DNA of 64,000 nucleotides from Gavia stellata (Eukaryota > Chordata > Aves > Gaviiformes > Gaviidae), in the NCBI RefSeq assembly GCF_030936135.1, contig NC_082611.1, forward strand, positions 10,989,001 to 11,053,000, given 5' to 3'. This document shows positions 1 through 63,649 of this stretch, piece by piece (the stretch's first letter is position 1; each line of letters begins with the position of its first letter). Position numbers and translations under genes: made by a program. Below the pieces are notes generated by a model. That model saw nothing but the letters and a program-made list of their open reading frames with translations, searched no databases and was not told the origin of the DNA.

Positions 1-3000
1 GATTTTGTTTGTGATTAACCAGAGCTAGCTGGTCTATCAAGAACAGAGGGGCATATGATTCTTAAAAGCAATCTGGAGGTGTTTGGTGAAAAACCTAAGC
101 AGATTTCAGGAAAAAAAAAAGTCAACTCCATGTTTAGGAAAGCTGGTGGGTTTTAGGATGTAAATGTAGCTCTCTGTGCCATTAAAAATTGAGGAGAAAA
201 TTAAAAAATGTCCAAAACATCTATTATAGACATACAGGGGGTGGATATGATAGTCTTCCAGGTAGTGTCAAATTTTTAAAAAGGCATTAACCAAAAAGAT
301 ATTGGAAGCTAGAAGACATATTTTGTCCTTCTTAAGCCCCAGGAATTATGTTTAAGGAGTTTTATTCATGCAAGTCATTCTCTTCTGGTAGATCTACCCA
401 CATAAAGTTGCAGACTCTCAAAATAGAGTACAGTCCTTTCTATGCAGAATAAAATATTCCAGAACAGAAATAGGAGCAATCGAACAGGAGAGCCCTTGAA
501 AGTAAATAAGACCAGTATCGGCAGCTCAAGTCACAACAGAATAGGATTAGATTTCCAGGTAGGTTTCATCCTTACCTTTGCAATCTGTTAGAACTGCTGA
601 AAGGAATAGAGTAACATCTGGAATTCTCCCTCCATGAATGTGCACAGGACAGTTTGTCAGCATGAGGTTTCGTAGGACGGGCTGCACAGTTCAGCAACGC
701 AGGGCTGAAAGCTTCGAGACTTCATATGGCTGCCAAACACAAGGGAAGTTAGAAGGGGTATGTCCAGTGACCAAGAGAGAAGCTTGCAAGACTGCCATGG
801 GGTTGTTCACCTACAGAGAACCGGCAAATCGCATAGGTCCAATCCTGGAAGCCCTTCAGACTAAAAGATAAAGCTGAAATCAAATAAATAATTTTGATTT
901 TCCCTCCAAGAACCCCCAACAGCTCTCAAGCTCTCAAGCAAGAGAGTCACAGAGTGCTGCTTCACCAGAAGGCACCCTTGAAGAGTCAGCAACCACCCAG
1001 CAGTCCCTGCTTTCAGTTTGACTCCTTCCAGGACCGAAGACCCACCATTCCCTCTTATTCCCATTTCAGCAGGATTTGTTCCCTGTACCTGCATGGGGGG
1101 CTGGGCTGATCAAGTCCAAAGAAATTCAGTAACTCAGGCTTGGCTTGCACAGCCTGTTCTCTATCCAGGACGGGCACCTGGTGCAACTTCTGACCTTCCT
1201 AATCCTTCTTCTGCTCTTACAATTCAGCAAAGCTGCCCATATGCATGCACTTATGCAAACCCCTGTGGTGGGCCAGTTTATCAGATACCTTCAGGAGGGA
1301 TTTCTCACTTACTGAGGAGCAAAATGAGGCAGCAATGCGCAGCGAAAAGTAGTGAGAAAATACTTGGCTTGGAGCAGAACGACTTTTTCTAATGTTCCCT
1401 GAGCTCAGAAATTCCACTGGCAACTCTCTATCAAGGAGTCGCTTTTATTTTCTTTATGGTATTTATGGGTTTGTGATGCACTATCAATATATGCCCGTGG
1501 TTTCTATTTACACAACAGTGTATTTTTAGCAAAAATTCTACCGTGTTCTCACTTTTTTTAGCTTAAAAGAAAGTCTAGCTCATACCCTGCACTGCAAAAT
1601 AAACACGACTCACTGCTCCTCTCCTCCCAAATGTTTATGTGGAAGTGTCCTGCTGGGCTGATTGCTGACAAATATCTCCAATAGAAATGCAATGAGTCAT
1701 TTTGCACCGATTTACTGAATAAAGTAGTTAAGTGGCACCATTTGCTGTGTGAGTGATCAATAAAGCAGTTAATGTTACAGCTATTGAGGAACTGGGAGTA
1801 AAACAGTTGTTTAATATCAATGCAAGCCATAGAAGGATCCTCTACTGCTTTTCCTAGACTGGCTGTGGTCCAGGCAGCAATTACAACTTGCAAGCTTAAT
1901 AGGTCAAATTTATCTCCATTATCTTTACACAGTACAGAAAGCTTGTTTATCTCATGGTATTTATTACATACAGGGTCAGCGATAGGGGCAAGCAATCAGA
2001 AAGGTAGCCCTGCAAGCCACCCCACACCCTGAATAAAAGGAGGAAGGGGTTCATGTCTTAACCTCTGACCAGAAGCCCCACTGGGCTAATGCCAGCTCTG
2101 CATCTGATAAATAATGTCAACCACACAGAAACACTTGCTTCTGCCTTAATTGCCTGCCTCAAGTCTCAGATTTGTAAACTACACACACTTTTCAAAAATG
2201 TACTTGCCCTGCCTGGGAATTCCCTTTCCTAAGTCAGAAGATTTTTCTACAGTCTGTACAAGGCAGTCTGTGACAGCCTCACTCAAAGAAGGGCCAACTC
2301 CAGCGCCAGGGCGGGTTGCTCAGAGCCTTGTTCCAGTCTACTTCCAGATAGCTCCAAGGGTGGAGATAGCACACCTCTGGGGGCAACCTGTCCCAACACT
2401 CGACCATTCCCACAATGACAAAAAAAGGTTCTACTTCAGAACTGATCACAGCAAACACGCTAGTCATGCGTCATTACAGAGAGGGCAAATTGTAAAGCCT
2501 CCTGTTACCACAGACTTTTCTGGAAGTCTTGCTTCAGCGGAGCTTTACAAAACAGTTTAGCATTGTGGAGCCCGTGATGAAACCTCAGTGTGTGCTCACT
2601 GTCCATCCCAGGCTAGAGATCTTAGCCTGAGATCAGCCTTTTGGTAGAAAATTCTGTGTAAAAGCTCGGAAGGTAAAAAGAAACTCCAACTCCGAAAGTA
2701 AAAGCAGGGGGAAATGCTGCAAGAGCAGGTTACGGAGCTAGGATGTCATCCTGAACCTTGATGCAGCATTGCAGCGTACTGGCATCTGCTGTGCAGAAAT
2801 CTCTTACATGCCTCCCATAGTAGAAATGGAGATTTTGGCCCACCTTTTTATAAATTTTGATCCAAAATGTGTTTGATGGTCCTGCTCATAGTAAAAAGCA
2901 TGAAGAATACTTATGTACTTGTTCACATGCTTTTGTAAAATACGTGAATTACCTTGTTTTATCTTATTCTTTGGAGGACATCTCGGAGAAAGTAGTTGTC

Positions 3001-3527
3001 CTCTTGATAAAAGTTGTCTCTCAGTCTGAAGTGAAATAGAGAGTACATTATTCAGGCATTTGAACTGCTCTGTTTTCAAAATTCAAATCTTTGCATGACC
3101 ACCTTAAAACATTTTAGGCTTTGATACCTTGTCTGTCCAGACTTTGTCTCAAGTGGGCTGCTAGCCATACTTCATAAATATAGTAACAACTTGAGTTTCA
3201 GGTTTGAAATTTTCAGTTATAATCTTCTTACAGAGAGCCTGATCTTTTTGCTGTCCTCATTACAGTTCATCTCTAATGGAATTTACAAAAAATATTTTTG
3301 AACTGTTAACCTTTTGTTCATTTTTTGTACAAAATATTTCCATTAGAGATGCTTATTTAAATGAAAGGGCAGATTAAATAAGATGTGAACCCAGTACTTT
3401 CGACTAATCATGGATTGCCAGATTTTGGAAGGTCTAGGCTGTTCAATGTAAATCCTTATAAATGTAAGTGCTTCTGTCAGGACATAGCCATTTTCCCTAA
3501 TTAATGGATTTTTTTCTTTCTTCACAG
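1..3527 (+). other. MYH11: 5' flanking intron of MYH11
   Basis: The stretch before the first recognised exon lacks the two expected upstream coding exons (N-terminal SH3-like region and the YSGLFCV to YRSMLQ segment). I looked for the latter and did not find it, so this is read as part of the intron that precedes the 28-nt exon. Apart from a CR1 fragment at about 2289-2440 I see only unique AT-rich sequence and short chance ORFs. Confidence 0.75.
2289..2440 (+). mobile_element. CR1-type LINE fragment
   Basis: The segment reads like the near-3' part of a CR1 retrotransposon: GGTTGCTCAGAGCCTTG, then TCCAAGGGTGGAGA, CTCTGGGGGCAACCTGT and CGACCATTCCCACAATGAC followed by an A-run. These match the order of the usual CR1 blocks (rest of the element missing on both sides). 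CR1 is the dominant LINE of birds and other sauropsids, which is one basis for the organism call. Identification is from memory of the consensus. Confidence 0.75.
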
Positions 3528-45218
<41,691 letters not shown>

Positions 45219-45541
45219 ACACGCTTAAAAAATTGCACTGCAGCAAGGGGAGGGAGGACAATATTTAGCACTGTATAAGTCTACTCTTAGTGTCAAGGTC
45301 ACATACACCCACTCCTCTGACAATGATAAAAGCACAACTGCCTTGTCTTCAATGTATAGGTTGATGTTAAAAGTACGCCAAAACTTATTTTACCATGAAG
45401 TGTATTTGAAAAGGTGGAGGTTTTTTTAACAGAGTAATTCACTTTGAGAATCTTCCAGAAAGTGAATTCTAGTAGTTCAGATGATTTAAATCCCAGTGAA
45501 CTGTAGTTTACACAGGATTTGAGAGACTGTTGCAGGGGGGC

Positions 45542-45559
45542 AAAAAAAAAAAAAAAAAA
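45542..45559. repeat. A18 homopolymer in MYH11 3' UTR
   Basis: Uninterrupted A-run; length is likely polymorphic and could cause internal oligo-dT priming of MYH11 mRNA. Confidence 0.85.
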
Positions 45560-45698
45560 GGCACTGGTCAGTTATTCTTTTTTTTAAAACTTTCATTTTG
45601 TCTTGAGTATTCGATTAATATAGGGTTTTTTTCCTGGTTACTACACCCCTGATGCACCATTCACAAGGTGGAAGTGCCTTTTTGATCACTTACTGAAA

Positions 45699-45704
45699 AA
45701 TAAA
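45699..45704 (+). terminator. MYH11: MYH11 proximal poly(A) signal AATAAA
   Basis: Canonical hexamer 480 bp after the stop codon, with a T-rich element (TTTGTTCAAATT) a few bases downstream. Confidence 0.5.
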
Positions 45705-45770
45705 ATATCATTTGTTCAAATTAAGCCAACTGTTACCGTTTTATATGCACCATGGATGTGCTTACACACT

Positions 45771-45776
45771 AATAAA
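45771..45776 (+). terminator. MYH11: MYH11 main poly(A) signal AATAAA
   Basis: Canonical hexamer followed about 20-40 bp later by a GT-rich downstream element (CTTGTGTACAGGTGTGACTT). Best candidate for the transcript end. Confidence 0.65.
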
Positions 45777-45795
45777 AGGCTATAAAAACTACTCC

Positions 45796-47844
45796 AGTAT
45801 TCTTGTGTACAGGTGTGACTTGAGTGGAATACAGCATGCTCGAAGGGAACGAGGCATGTAGTAGACCTTCTTTACAACTCAAATACTTTTTAGAAAAGGT
45901 CATCTGTAATCATTAGAACAAAAACCTGATTTTCTCCTAAGCAATTGCTTTTGAAGGAATAATAAAAAGCACATACACTGAGCTGAATGCAAAATGACAT
46001 GAAGTACTTGGGACAGGTTTGATTACCTCATGGACACACAGTGCTAACTGAGGTGCCCTAGGATCTATCCAAGGACTGACAGACGTGACACAAGACCTGC
46101 AGGAGACTTGCAGCATTCTGGAACGTGGGCTGTCTTTAGGTAACTGAACCCACCCTTGAAGTCTGTAGGTATAGGGATATTTCCATCTAAAGCCTCTAAA
46201 GCAGGCTGAAAACAATTAGAAACAGCAGCCCACACTAGATGCAGTGATCCAAGCCAAGCTATTCTGCATTAAGGGATCAGCACGCAGTTACTTTTTATTT
46301 TTGGAGCACTCCAACAGGACCACAGCCCACTCCTGGGAATTACCAGGACCTACCACAAATCCATGCAGCTCTAGTACTTTCAGATAGCAGCTAGCTCTGT
46401 GTCACACTGGGGCAGTAGAGAGCCATGCTCAGCAAAGCCAAGCGTAGAATTACCCTGAATCGAGTACAGCAGTTTACTTGATGTCTTAGATTGTACAGCA
46501 GATGAACCTTAAGCAGTGTGACTACAGGGAGAGCAAGTCATGCAGAAACATTCACCTTGGCAGCTAATGCAATCATCTTCTAAATCTAAGCATTCTTGCA
46601 GGAGGCACAGAGATCATGAACTGGAGATTCGGACTAGGCACCATTTAGCCAGCAGAATCAGAGCCCAGAGAATTCTCTCTGCTCATGAAAAAGTAAAGTA
46701 GGGGTTTAAATAAGAGCAATTAAGATGACAAGCTGCAGAGGAAGGGGCTTAGGAGCTATTGGATAAAACCTTTTCAATTGCTTGATCAGCCATACAGCCC
46801 AGCTCTGTAAACATGCTCAAGAGCTGGCTATTAAGCACACAGCTTGTGAGCCTGCATGTGGGAACAAGCAGACCAAGGAAGTCAGACTTCATAAAGAATG
46901 GTCTTAAGCGCCAATGCTGGGAGCAGAACCAGCAAACTGAACATGGAACCCTTCTAAAAGGAATTCATTTAGAAAATTCACATGCATAATGGTAGAGGTT
47001 GGTCCCATGGTTAGAGCACCGCCCTACCACTTGAGAAACTCAGGTTCCAGTCCCTGCCCCACGAAGCTTGTGGAACAGCTTTGGACAAAACAGGGAGGCA
47101 GAGTTTCTTTACTAACACCACAGAAAGCATCCTTCTGCAACAGTGGCTGAACTAAAGTTCCTCTCCCAAAAAAAAGTTCCTCTCTGTGCCATTACAGAGG
47201 TGACTGTTCTGGACTAAGTTATTTTGACAATTCTTAATACCATATCCACCCCAGCCTGTCTGATTACATCTGTAGTCACATTAATAATATATCTGTAAAA
47301 TATATAATACTAGCACAGCCACGATTTTCCAACTTTCTACCTTGTCTCAATGCTGTGCTTCAATCTAACCGCAAGCCAACTTGCTCACCAAGCAGACAAA
47401 TTCTGGCAAGATAAGGAAAATGCAATCGTCTTGACTGATCCCTCCAGGCTACACAGTCCACTGAACAGTAGTTCATGTGTCATCACAACTAAAAGTAACC
47501 CATGTGCTTCTGCTCCTCATAGGTAAGAAAAGAGTGTCAACTCCCTGTGTGAGAGGAGAGGACAAAAATCATGTTAAAACAGCCAGAGTTCAAGATTTTA
47601 AGAGAGAGCAATGCCAATACTAAGCACTGTAGATCCCAGAGGTACCTTTAGCTATGGCAATGTTTACATTCCTTAGGGTAGGAAACCATGAGAAGAAAGA
47701 GATGTAGGAAAATCTTTGCATATGATTCAGCAAAACAACATCTCTTTCAGCTTCATTGATCAGAAACAGATGAGAAACTGGTAGCAAACATTTGTGCTTA
47801 AACCACAGTGACAACTTGTAAAAAAAACTCAAAATCAATCAACA
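45796..47844. other. Intergenic spacer between MYH11 and NDE1
   Basis: About 2 kb between the convergent 3' ends. It holds the SINE relic at 46990-47145; otherwise no gene or repeat that I can recognise. Confidence 0.7.
46990..47145 (+). mobile_element. tRNA-derived SINE relic (MIR/CORE-SINE-like)
   Basis: A box-like TGGTTAGAGCACC and B box-like GGTTCCAGTCC lie about 40 bp apart, followed by CTGCCCCAC and TTTGGACAAAACAGGGAGGC, the order seen in MIR-type SINEs (TCTGCCAC, CTTGGGCAA...). It cannot fold as a functional tRNA and the tail has decayed. Family assignment is from memory. Confidence 0.5.
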
Positions 47845-47863
47845 ACTAGCATTCAAAATAAGC

Positions 47864-47869
47864 TTTATT
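47864..47869 (-). terminator. NDE1: NDE1 poly(A) signal AATAAA
   Basis: TTTATT on the + strand within GCATAATAAAGCTTATTTTG on the mRNA strand, 1.3 kb past the stop codon. A T-rich stretch follows on the mRNA strand. Confidence 0.55.
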
Positions 47870-49121
47870 ATGCTCCCCAGTTAAGCCAACTTTGTAGATG
47901 GCCTGAATAATGGGAATGATCTGTGGTTATTTCCTATTCCAGAGAAATAGATGCATCAGTGACTGTTTTCACAGCATTTTCTTAAAAAAAACCAAAAAAC
48001 CCAAACCCGTTCATGCATTCTTTTGTCAAGTAAGCTTTCCCCACCCCACCCCCTGCAAGAAACATAAAAACTGTTTAGTCATGATTATTTTTGCAAGTAC
48101 AGGCTTCCATAAGGTACATTAATACTGTGAGTGGAACTACTCCATTTAAAAAACCAAAATTCAGTAATACTCTGTAGGGGAAAAAACTGATTTAAAAATA
48201 ATTCTCTACTCATATACACTTGTCTAGCATAAAAGACTTTTCAGGTTAAAAAAAATTTCTAAATTAGTAACAGCTGAAAGCATACATTCTCATAGAAAAA
48301 AATAAAACAAGGAAAAAATCACTAATACCCAAGGCACATTAATAAAGGGAGGTTTGGAAGACAGTAAACCCCACCTATTAAGGTGTTAGAACTAGGAACT
48401 TAATCAGGTTTCTTGCTTCCTACAACAGCCAGGCTTTATGGGCCACAATATGGCAAAGAAAGATGTCTATATGCTAAGCCAGTCCAAAGTCTCCTACCTT
48501 GCTGTTAGCTCTGGGATCTCCCGAGTACTCTAAGCACTAGGCATTCCTCACCTTTAACTATGGCCTGTTCTTAATCGCAAATCCTTGCTTACAAAACCAT
48601 CTTACCACTGCAGAGGCAGGTTTTTGTGTAGCAAGATTCTGACCAGCAAACATCCCACAAAGAGCTGAGCAGCTTCCCCACAGAAATACACCTTTCTCCA
48701 CATACAAACACTCCTCTAATTCAGGTGACTGCAGCACACAACATCGATGATAGAAAGACAGCACAACCAGAATTTAAGCCAGAACACCATGGTGCTGTGT
48801 TAACACCAAAAGCCAAAGCCTGAGGAGCTGCATAGGGAATACTGTCTCTGTTGTAGGCAGAGGGACAATGGCTTTGACTGTCAGTGTCAAAAGAAGCAAC
48901 TTTCAAGGAGCTACTTACAGCAACTGATGTAGGAAGCAATTCTAAGCCCTGCTAGGCAGCACTGCTATATCACATTATCCACAGCGCTCAGCCAAGAGGC
49001 CAGACAGGGCAAGGCCACAGAAGGCCATTGCCAATTGCAGCTTTTTGTTCAGTTCTCACCTACCCTGAGACTGCTGCCTGATTGCTCATCGATATTCTCT
49101 TTAAAAATAAAGTTTAATATG

Positions 49122-49138
49122 TTTTTTTTTTTTTTTTT
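49122..49138. repeat. T17 homopolymer (A17 in NDE1 mRNA)
   Basis: Uninterrupted T-run on the + strand, 25 bp past the NDE1 stop in transcript direction. Confidence 0.85.
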
Positions 49139-49163
49139 CCTTTTCCAAAGCCAGCCAGGCTTT

Positions 49164-59084
<9,921 letters not shown>

Positions 59085-59128
59085 GATGAGTCCTCACAGT
59101 TTAAAACTCCTGTTTCATTTTTGATCCC
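59085..59128 (-). other. NDE1: NDE1 5' UTR part of first coding exon
   Basis: 44 nt from a likely acceptor (TTAATTTTCCAG at 59129 and upstream) to the start codon. It carries a 5-codon uORF. The upstream noncoding exon is presumed to be in or near the CpG island at the right edge. Confidence 0.6.
59101..59118 (-). promoter_or_regulatory. Minimal uORF in NDE1 5' leader
   Basis: ATG-AAA-CAG-GAG-TTT-TAA (M-K-Q-E-F-stop) in context AAAAATGA, ending 16 nt before the NDE1 start codon. The A at -3 makes initiation plausible. Translational control is an inference. Confidence 0.45.
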
Positions 59129-60089
59129 CTGGAAAATTAAAGGATCAAGCATAAGAGCTAATGCAGTGAGCTACCTCAGTACTTTTGCTGCAAAGCAGTG
59201 CAACCCTCCTCCCAGGAAGTCACTGCATGCCTGGAGACCAAACTAAAGACCAGCCTTGGCAGGGCTCTGCCAGATAGACCATAAATGTGAAAGAATCACT
59301 ACTGAGTAATCGGGTTCCTTTTCCCAGTTTTCCCAAAGCTGCTGCATGCTTACGCCACATGCTCAGCAGTGAGCACCTTCCCCACCCTCTGACTACACAC
59401 CACAGAGCACCAAACCTCAAACTTTAGCCACAGCTGTGCCAACGAACACAGAACACAAGTGAAAGATAAGACATCTCAAGCACATCTTCAGCTCCAAAGT
59501 CAGTGCAATTAAGGTCAATTTCAACAACCCTAAAGACACTGACCCTGAAATTAAAGAGAAACTTCAAAGAGACACAGAGAAGGTACTCAAGATACTAGTT
59601 TCCTGTGCTAACATTTCCAGGAACACCTAAGCTTTTTATGGACATAGCTGCTGGACATGTGAAAAATTTCTCCCTGGGTCAACATAGACAAAACTACCCA
59701 ACTTTAAACCTGAAATATCACAATCCACGTATGGCTGAGAGCCACAATATAACTGAATACCTCAGAGAGCCATGGGAGAAGGGACCTCCAGAAATCCCCA
59801 GGGAAGTGAGGATAAAAGCTCCACTGAGGTTTTAATGGAATACCACCTGGCTGGACTAGGTATGCAGATAGATTGCAGCAACCCAGTGAGCAATCCAGAC
59901 CATCCAGCTGTCCCTGTGCCAGCATAAACTCAGTCACAGGACATAGTCCCAAATGGGAACAACACATGAAAGAGCCACAGGGGAATCAAGAACCTTAAGT
60001 TGGTCACTTCTGCTTGAAGATTTAAGTATCTAGACACCACAATTAAATAAATGCCCTAAATAAGTTTATTTATTAATGCACTTATTTTT

Positions 60090-60105
60090 TTATATATATA
60101 TATAT
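60090..60105. repeat. TA dinucleotide microsatellite
   Basis: About eight TA units following a T-run. Confidence 0.85.
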
Positions 60106-61299
60106 GCCTGATGTGCATGATGCACTCTAATAAACAGGTCACTAGCAAAAATCATTTTATATGAGTTAGTCTTGACAATGGAGAAACATCAGACCTAATG
60201 CTCTGGATAACCTGCCCATGGGCAACCCTGGGTGAGGCAAAGATTCCACATTGACATTATCAATTTAATAGAAACCCAAATAGATCAAGGACAGTAAATA
60301 AAGGTGGAGTTGAACAATCTGTGACAATGGTAGTTATCAGGAAACTGTATCGCTGAAATCTAATGTCTGAGGAAACACAATTCTACCAAGTTCCAGCTCC
60401 AGATCTACTGAGCAAAACATTTCCTAGAGGTAGTCCTGATGGAATGAAGAGGAAAAATAGCCAAAGCCTTCTAAGATCATTTAGACATCAGTCCTGCTTT
60501 CCACTCTTCTTATTTATGATACTCAGGAAATGCTGGAGTAGACCTTCTGAGCAGCATGTCATAGCTAAAGAAAACGCACATCCACTGCACATTTATTGAA
60601 CTCAATGGAAAAAATTATTCATAACCTGTGTTCAGATTGTCCTCTCCAGAAAATCACCTGGTTTAAACAAGATTAACAGCCATCTATCAGGTAACTCTAC
60701 TGAGACAAATTTAATTCTTACCTCTACTAGGGACAACAGTATCAAGTACTCAAAGTAGTCTGGGGATCTAAAGCTCAATTTTTACATACCCAAACAGCGC
60801 TGTAAAGCACAAGTCCTTTTCACAGCCTAGGCGACTTTCAGGAGATTATTGAGCAAAGAGTAAGCAGCTGTCACAGCTAAGTGGGCTCTGCCCACACACC
60901 TCAATGCACAACATCAGCTACACACTCACAGAAGTTACACTAGGGGGAGCTGGTGGGTGAAGGGAAAAGTTAACTATGCTTTAGTTTTCATCATTCAGTT
61001 CCTTGACACAAAATGTTAACTAAACAAAGCTACATGTCTTCCTTCTAACAAATAAAACCACTGTGTGATGTATTGACACACTTCCAGCAAGAAGTCTCAA
61101 GCCTGCTGCTCTCCGTATGTATTTACAGAAGTATGCACCGGGGGTAAAAAGAGAGGAAAAGGAGTGTGAGTAAGGAGGAGTGATTTTCCAAATAGTACCC
61201 TTGCCCATTAAAAAGAAAATCACAACCAAGCATAATTAACATTCTTGACCTAGGATAGTTTACAACACATCTACTCTATTATTTTTAAGCGAACTGAAA

Positions 61300-61425
61300 G
61301 TGTCTTTGATGTTAATGAGCATGTCCTTATGCTCAAGGCACTGTGTACACACCAATCCTTGCAGCACACTTGTAAAGAAAAAAAAATTTTCTCTTTTACA
61401 GATGAGGGACAGGGAGGGAGGGTCA
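61300..61425 (-). mobile_element. MIR/L2-like SINE relic, reverse orientation
   Basis: CAAGGCACTGTGTACACACC, CCAATCCTTGCAGCACAC and TTTTACAGATGAGGGACAG follow the order of the reverse-complement MIR/L2 3' end (AGGCACTGTTCTAAG, AATCCTCACAACAACC, TTTTACAGATGAGGAAACTG). Diverged; assigned from memory of the consensus. Confidence 0.45.
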
Positions 61426-62419
61426 GACACAAAGAATTGATGCAGGTGCAATGAGAAACCAAGAAGGACTAGCATCCATCACTGGTCAAACCACTCCAGA
61501 GAACAGCAAGCCAGAGTTTCCTTTAGATGGTTGTTTCTCACCACTCAGAGAACAGGAAGTTTCTGTATGTACTTCTTCAAGAACAGAGATTCCACCCAGG
61601 GTATGCCTGGTTTTGCTACACAAATTAAAATATATTTCAGAAGTCTCCAAAGAGGAATTCTTCAGACATAAGCATTATAATAAATCCCATACCTGTGTTC
61701 AGACAGTCAACAAAAAGAAGTCAGACAAGATAAAGATGAAGGAGTGTAAGACACGTTGCTCCCAAAAGCTTTCAAACAACCCTTTGGAACCAAAAGGCAT
61801 AGCTCCCGTTGGCCTCAAAAGCTTGAATATGCCCATATCTGGCTCTCACTTGTGTTTTTACACTGCACTTTGGAAAGACTAAAAGAATGTACTAATTTGC
61901 ATTTTTTAAGATTGTATGGTCACTACAAAAGAACTTTCTATAACCAAGCCATAAGATTTATAAGAGTTCCCCAGAACCTTGATAACTTCCACAGAAGCAT
62001 GAAGATGCTGTCCCCTTCAGTTTCTAACTATGTCTTTTAAACATGAGATTATGGACCTGCTAAGGATCTTACCCATTCAGAGTATGCTCTGTTTCATAAT
62101 TACCGTTACTAAATAGTACTTACAATTTAAAATTAATTGTTAAACTGCAAATACATGGAAGGACTGTGGACCTATATTTAATCCACAGAGATGACACAAC
62201 GTAGCAGAGATTGTTTCACTACTGTCCCATGCCACAGGCACATGCTTTTTGTCGGCAACACACAAGGAAGGCCTGTAAGGTTCCCTCTACACCTGCACTA
62301 CGTCTTAGCTCACAGGGATTTTCAAACTAACCAAAGATGCAAGATACAAACTTAAGCTGAAAGGAAAAGCTCCAAGTTTTAGACAAAGTATTAAAGCTTT
62401 TTTTGATTTTCTGAAATTT

Positions 62420-62445
62420 AAAAAAAAATAAAAAAATAAAAAAAC
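62420..62445. repeat. A-rich (AAAAAAAT)n low-complexity repeat
   Basis: A-run interrupted by single Ts in the first NDE1 intron. Confidence 0.8.
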
Positions 62446-63649
62446 ACTCACATAAAGCTTCCTAATCTTTCTGCCTGTAGGAAGGATACGGCTTTGACTT
62501 TGTTTTCCCCCCTGCTGCCTTCTCCACTTGATTTTTAACAGCTTGGAGACAGTATGCAAAATGCCTGGAAGGTAATTAATTAAACCAGTTAAGAACATCT
62601 CATTATCTAGACTCACAACAAAAGTGGGGAGGGTGAGGGGGGGTGAATGAGGTTTTAGCAATGTTTTGTTAAACAATGGCAAATGTGGAAAAAACAAGAA
62701 GAGAAAGCCACAGCCTACAGTAGTCACACACTGGCTGCACCTTATTTGTTTTCACACACATGAAGCCAGAAGAGACATCTGGCCAGATTTCCTGCGTGCA
62801 AGCAGCACAAGTGTTGGTCACAGACATTACAAAACCTCTACATCATACAGGAAGTGGAAGCGTTCATGGGTGGGGAATGCACTTCTGCAAGGAGAAAAAT
62901 ACCTCAGCATAAATGTTGCAGGAAACAATTTTATACAAGTGAGAGCAGAATTGCAAAATTCTTAAGGAAAAAAACATTAAGAAAAGCCACACACAAAATT
63001 ACTGAAGGATCTTCAATTTGGGAATCAGAGTCTAAGTTACCAAATTCATGAGGACCTCAACTTAAATTGTTTCAGTCCTAGAATAAAGGACTCAAAACAA
63101 TCCCGCATACTCAATACTTTTTTTTTTATAAACAAAAGAACATTTTAGCTTAGTGAACAATGTTGGCCTATCTTTGTAGCAATGCCTGATGGTCTGAGTC
63201 AGAGAAATTCATACTGTAAGAAAAAAGTAAAACACCAAATACCATAGATACTACTGAATTATCCATGGCAGAGATGACGAAGCACCTATTAGACATTTTT
63301 TCCTAACCGTAAACCAAAACAAAACCCCTCTTTGCTCCTGAAAAGTAGCTTTCCTATCCTATGAAAATGACATTTTCTTAAAATAGCCCCCTTTCAAGGG
63401 TCTTCCTGTAACATAAGGGCCTGTTTTCCTTTGTTTAAGCAATACAAAAGAAAATCACCACAAGAGAGAAAGAAAGGGAAGAGGTCATCGGAGTGCCAGG
63501 ATCACCACAGAATCCCACAGCCAGCACTGAAAAGAGTTCTCATCTTCCCAGGGTCTTCTCTACCAAAAGGCTTAATCCAGCAGAGCCCTCATCTTTTCAG
63601 ATACCAGTCCAGCTCCAATACTTTGGAGTTTCCAGTGATTCCTAAGGAA

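Larger units (their letters stand above)
45219..45795 (+). other. MYH11: MYH11 3' UTR
   Basis: From the stop codon to just past the second AATAAA. It contains an A18 homopolymer (45542-45559). The end is inferred from the signal and the downstream GT-rich TTCTTGTGTACAGGTGTGAC. Confidence 0.7.
47845..49163 (-). other. NDE1: NDE1 3' UTR
   Basis: From the NDE1 stop (49164) to just beyond the - strand AATAAA at 47864-47869. AT-rich, with a T17 run on the + strand (A17 in the mRNA, 49122-49138) close to the stop codon. End position is inferred. Confidence 0.65.

Noticed and set aside
46990..47062. Functional tRNA gene
   Set aside because: A and B box-like motifs are present, but acceptor and anticodon stems do not pair; better explained as a SINE relic.
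61451..61882. 143-codon ORF on the + strand in the first NDE1 intron
   Set aside because: No recognisable domain or family resemblance, ordinary intronic composition, and a length that random stop-free runs reach in 64 kb.
62305..62727. 140-codon ORF on the - strand, hydrophobic in parts
   Set aside because: Runs through an A-rich low-complexity repeat, and shows no family resemblance or splice context supporting an exon.
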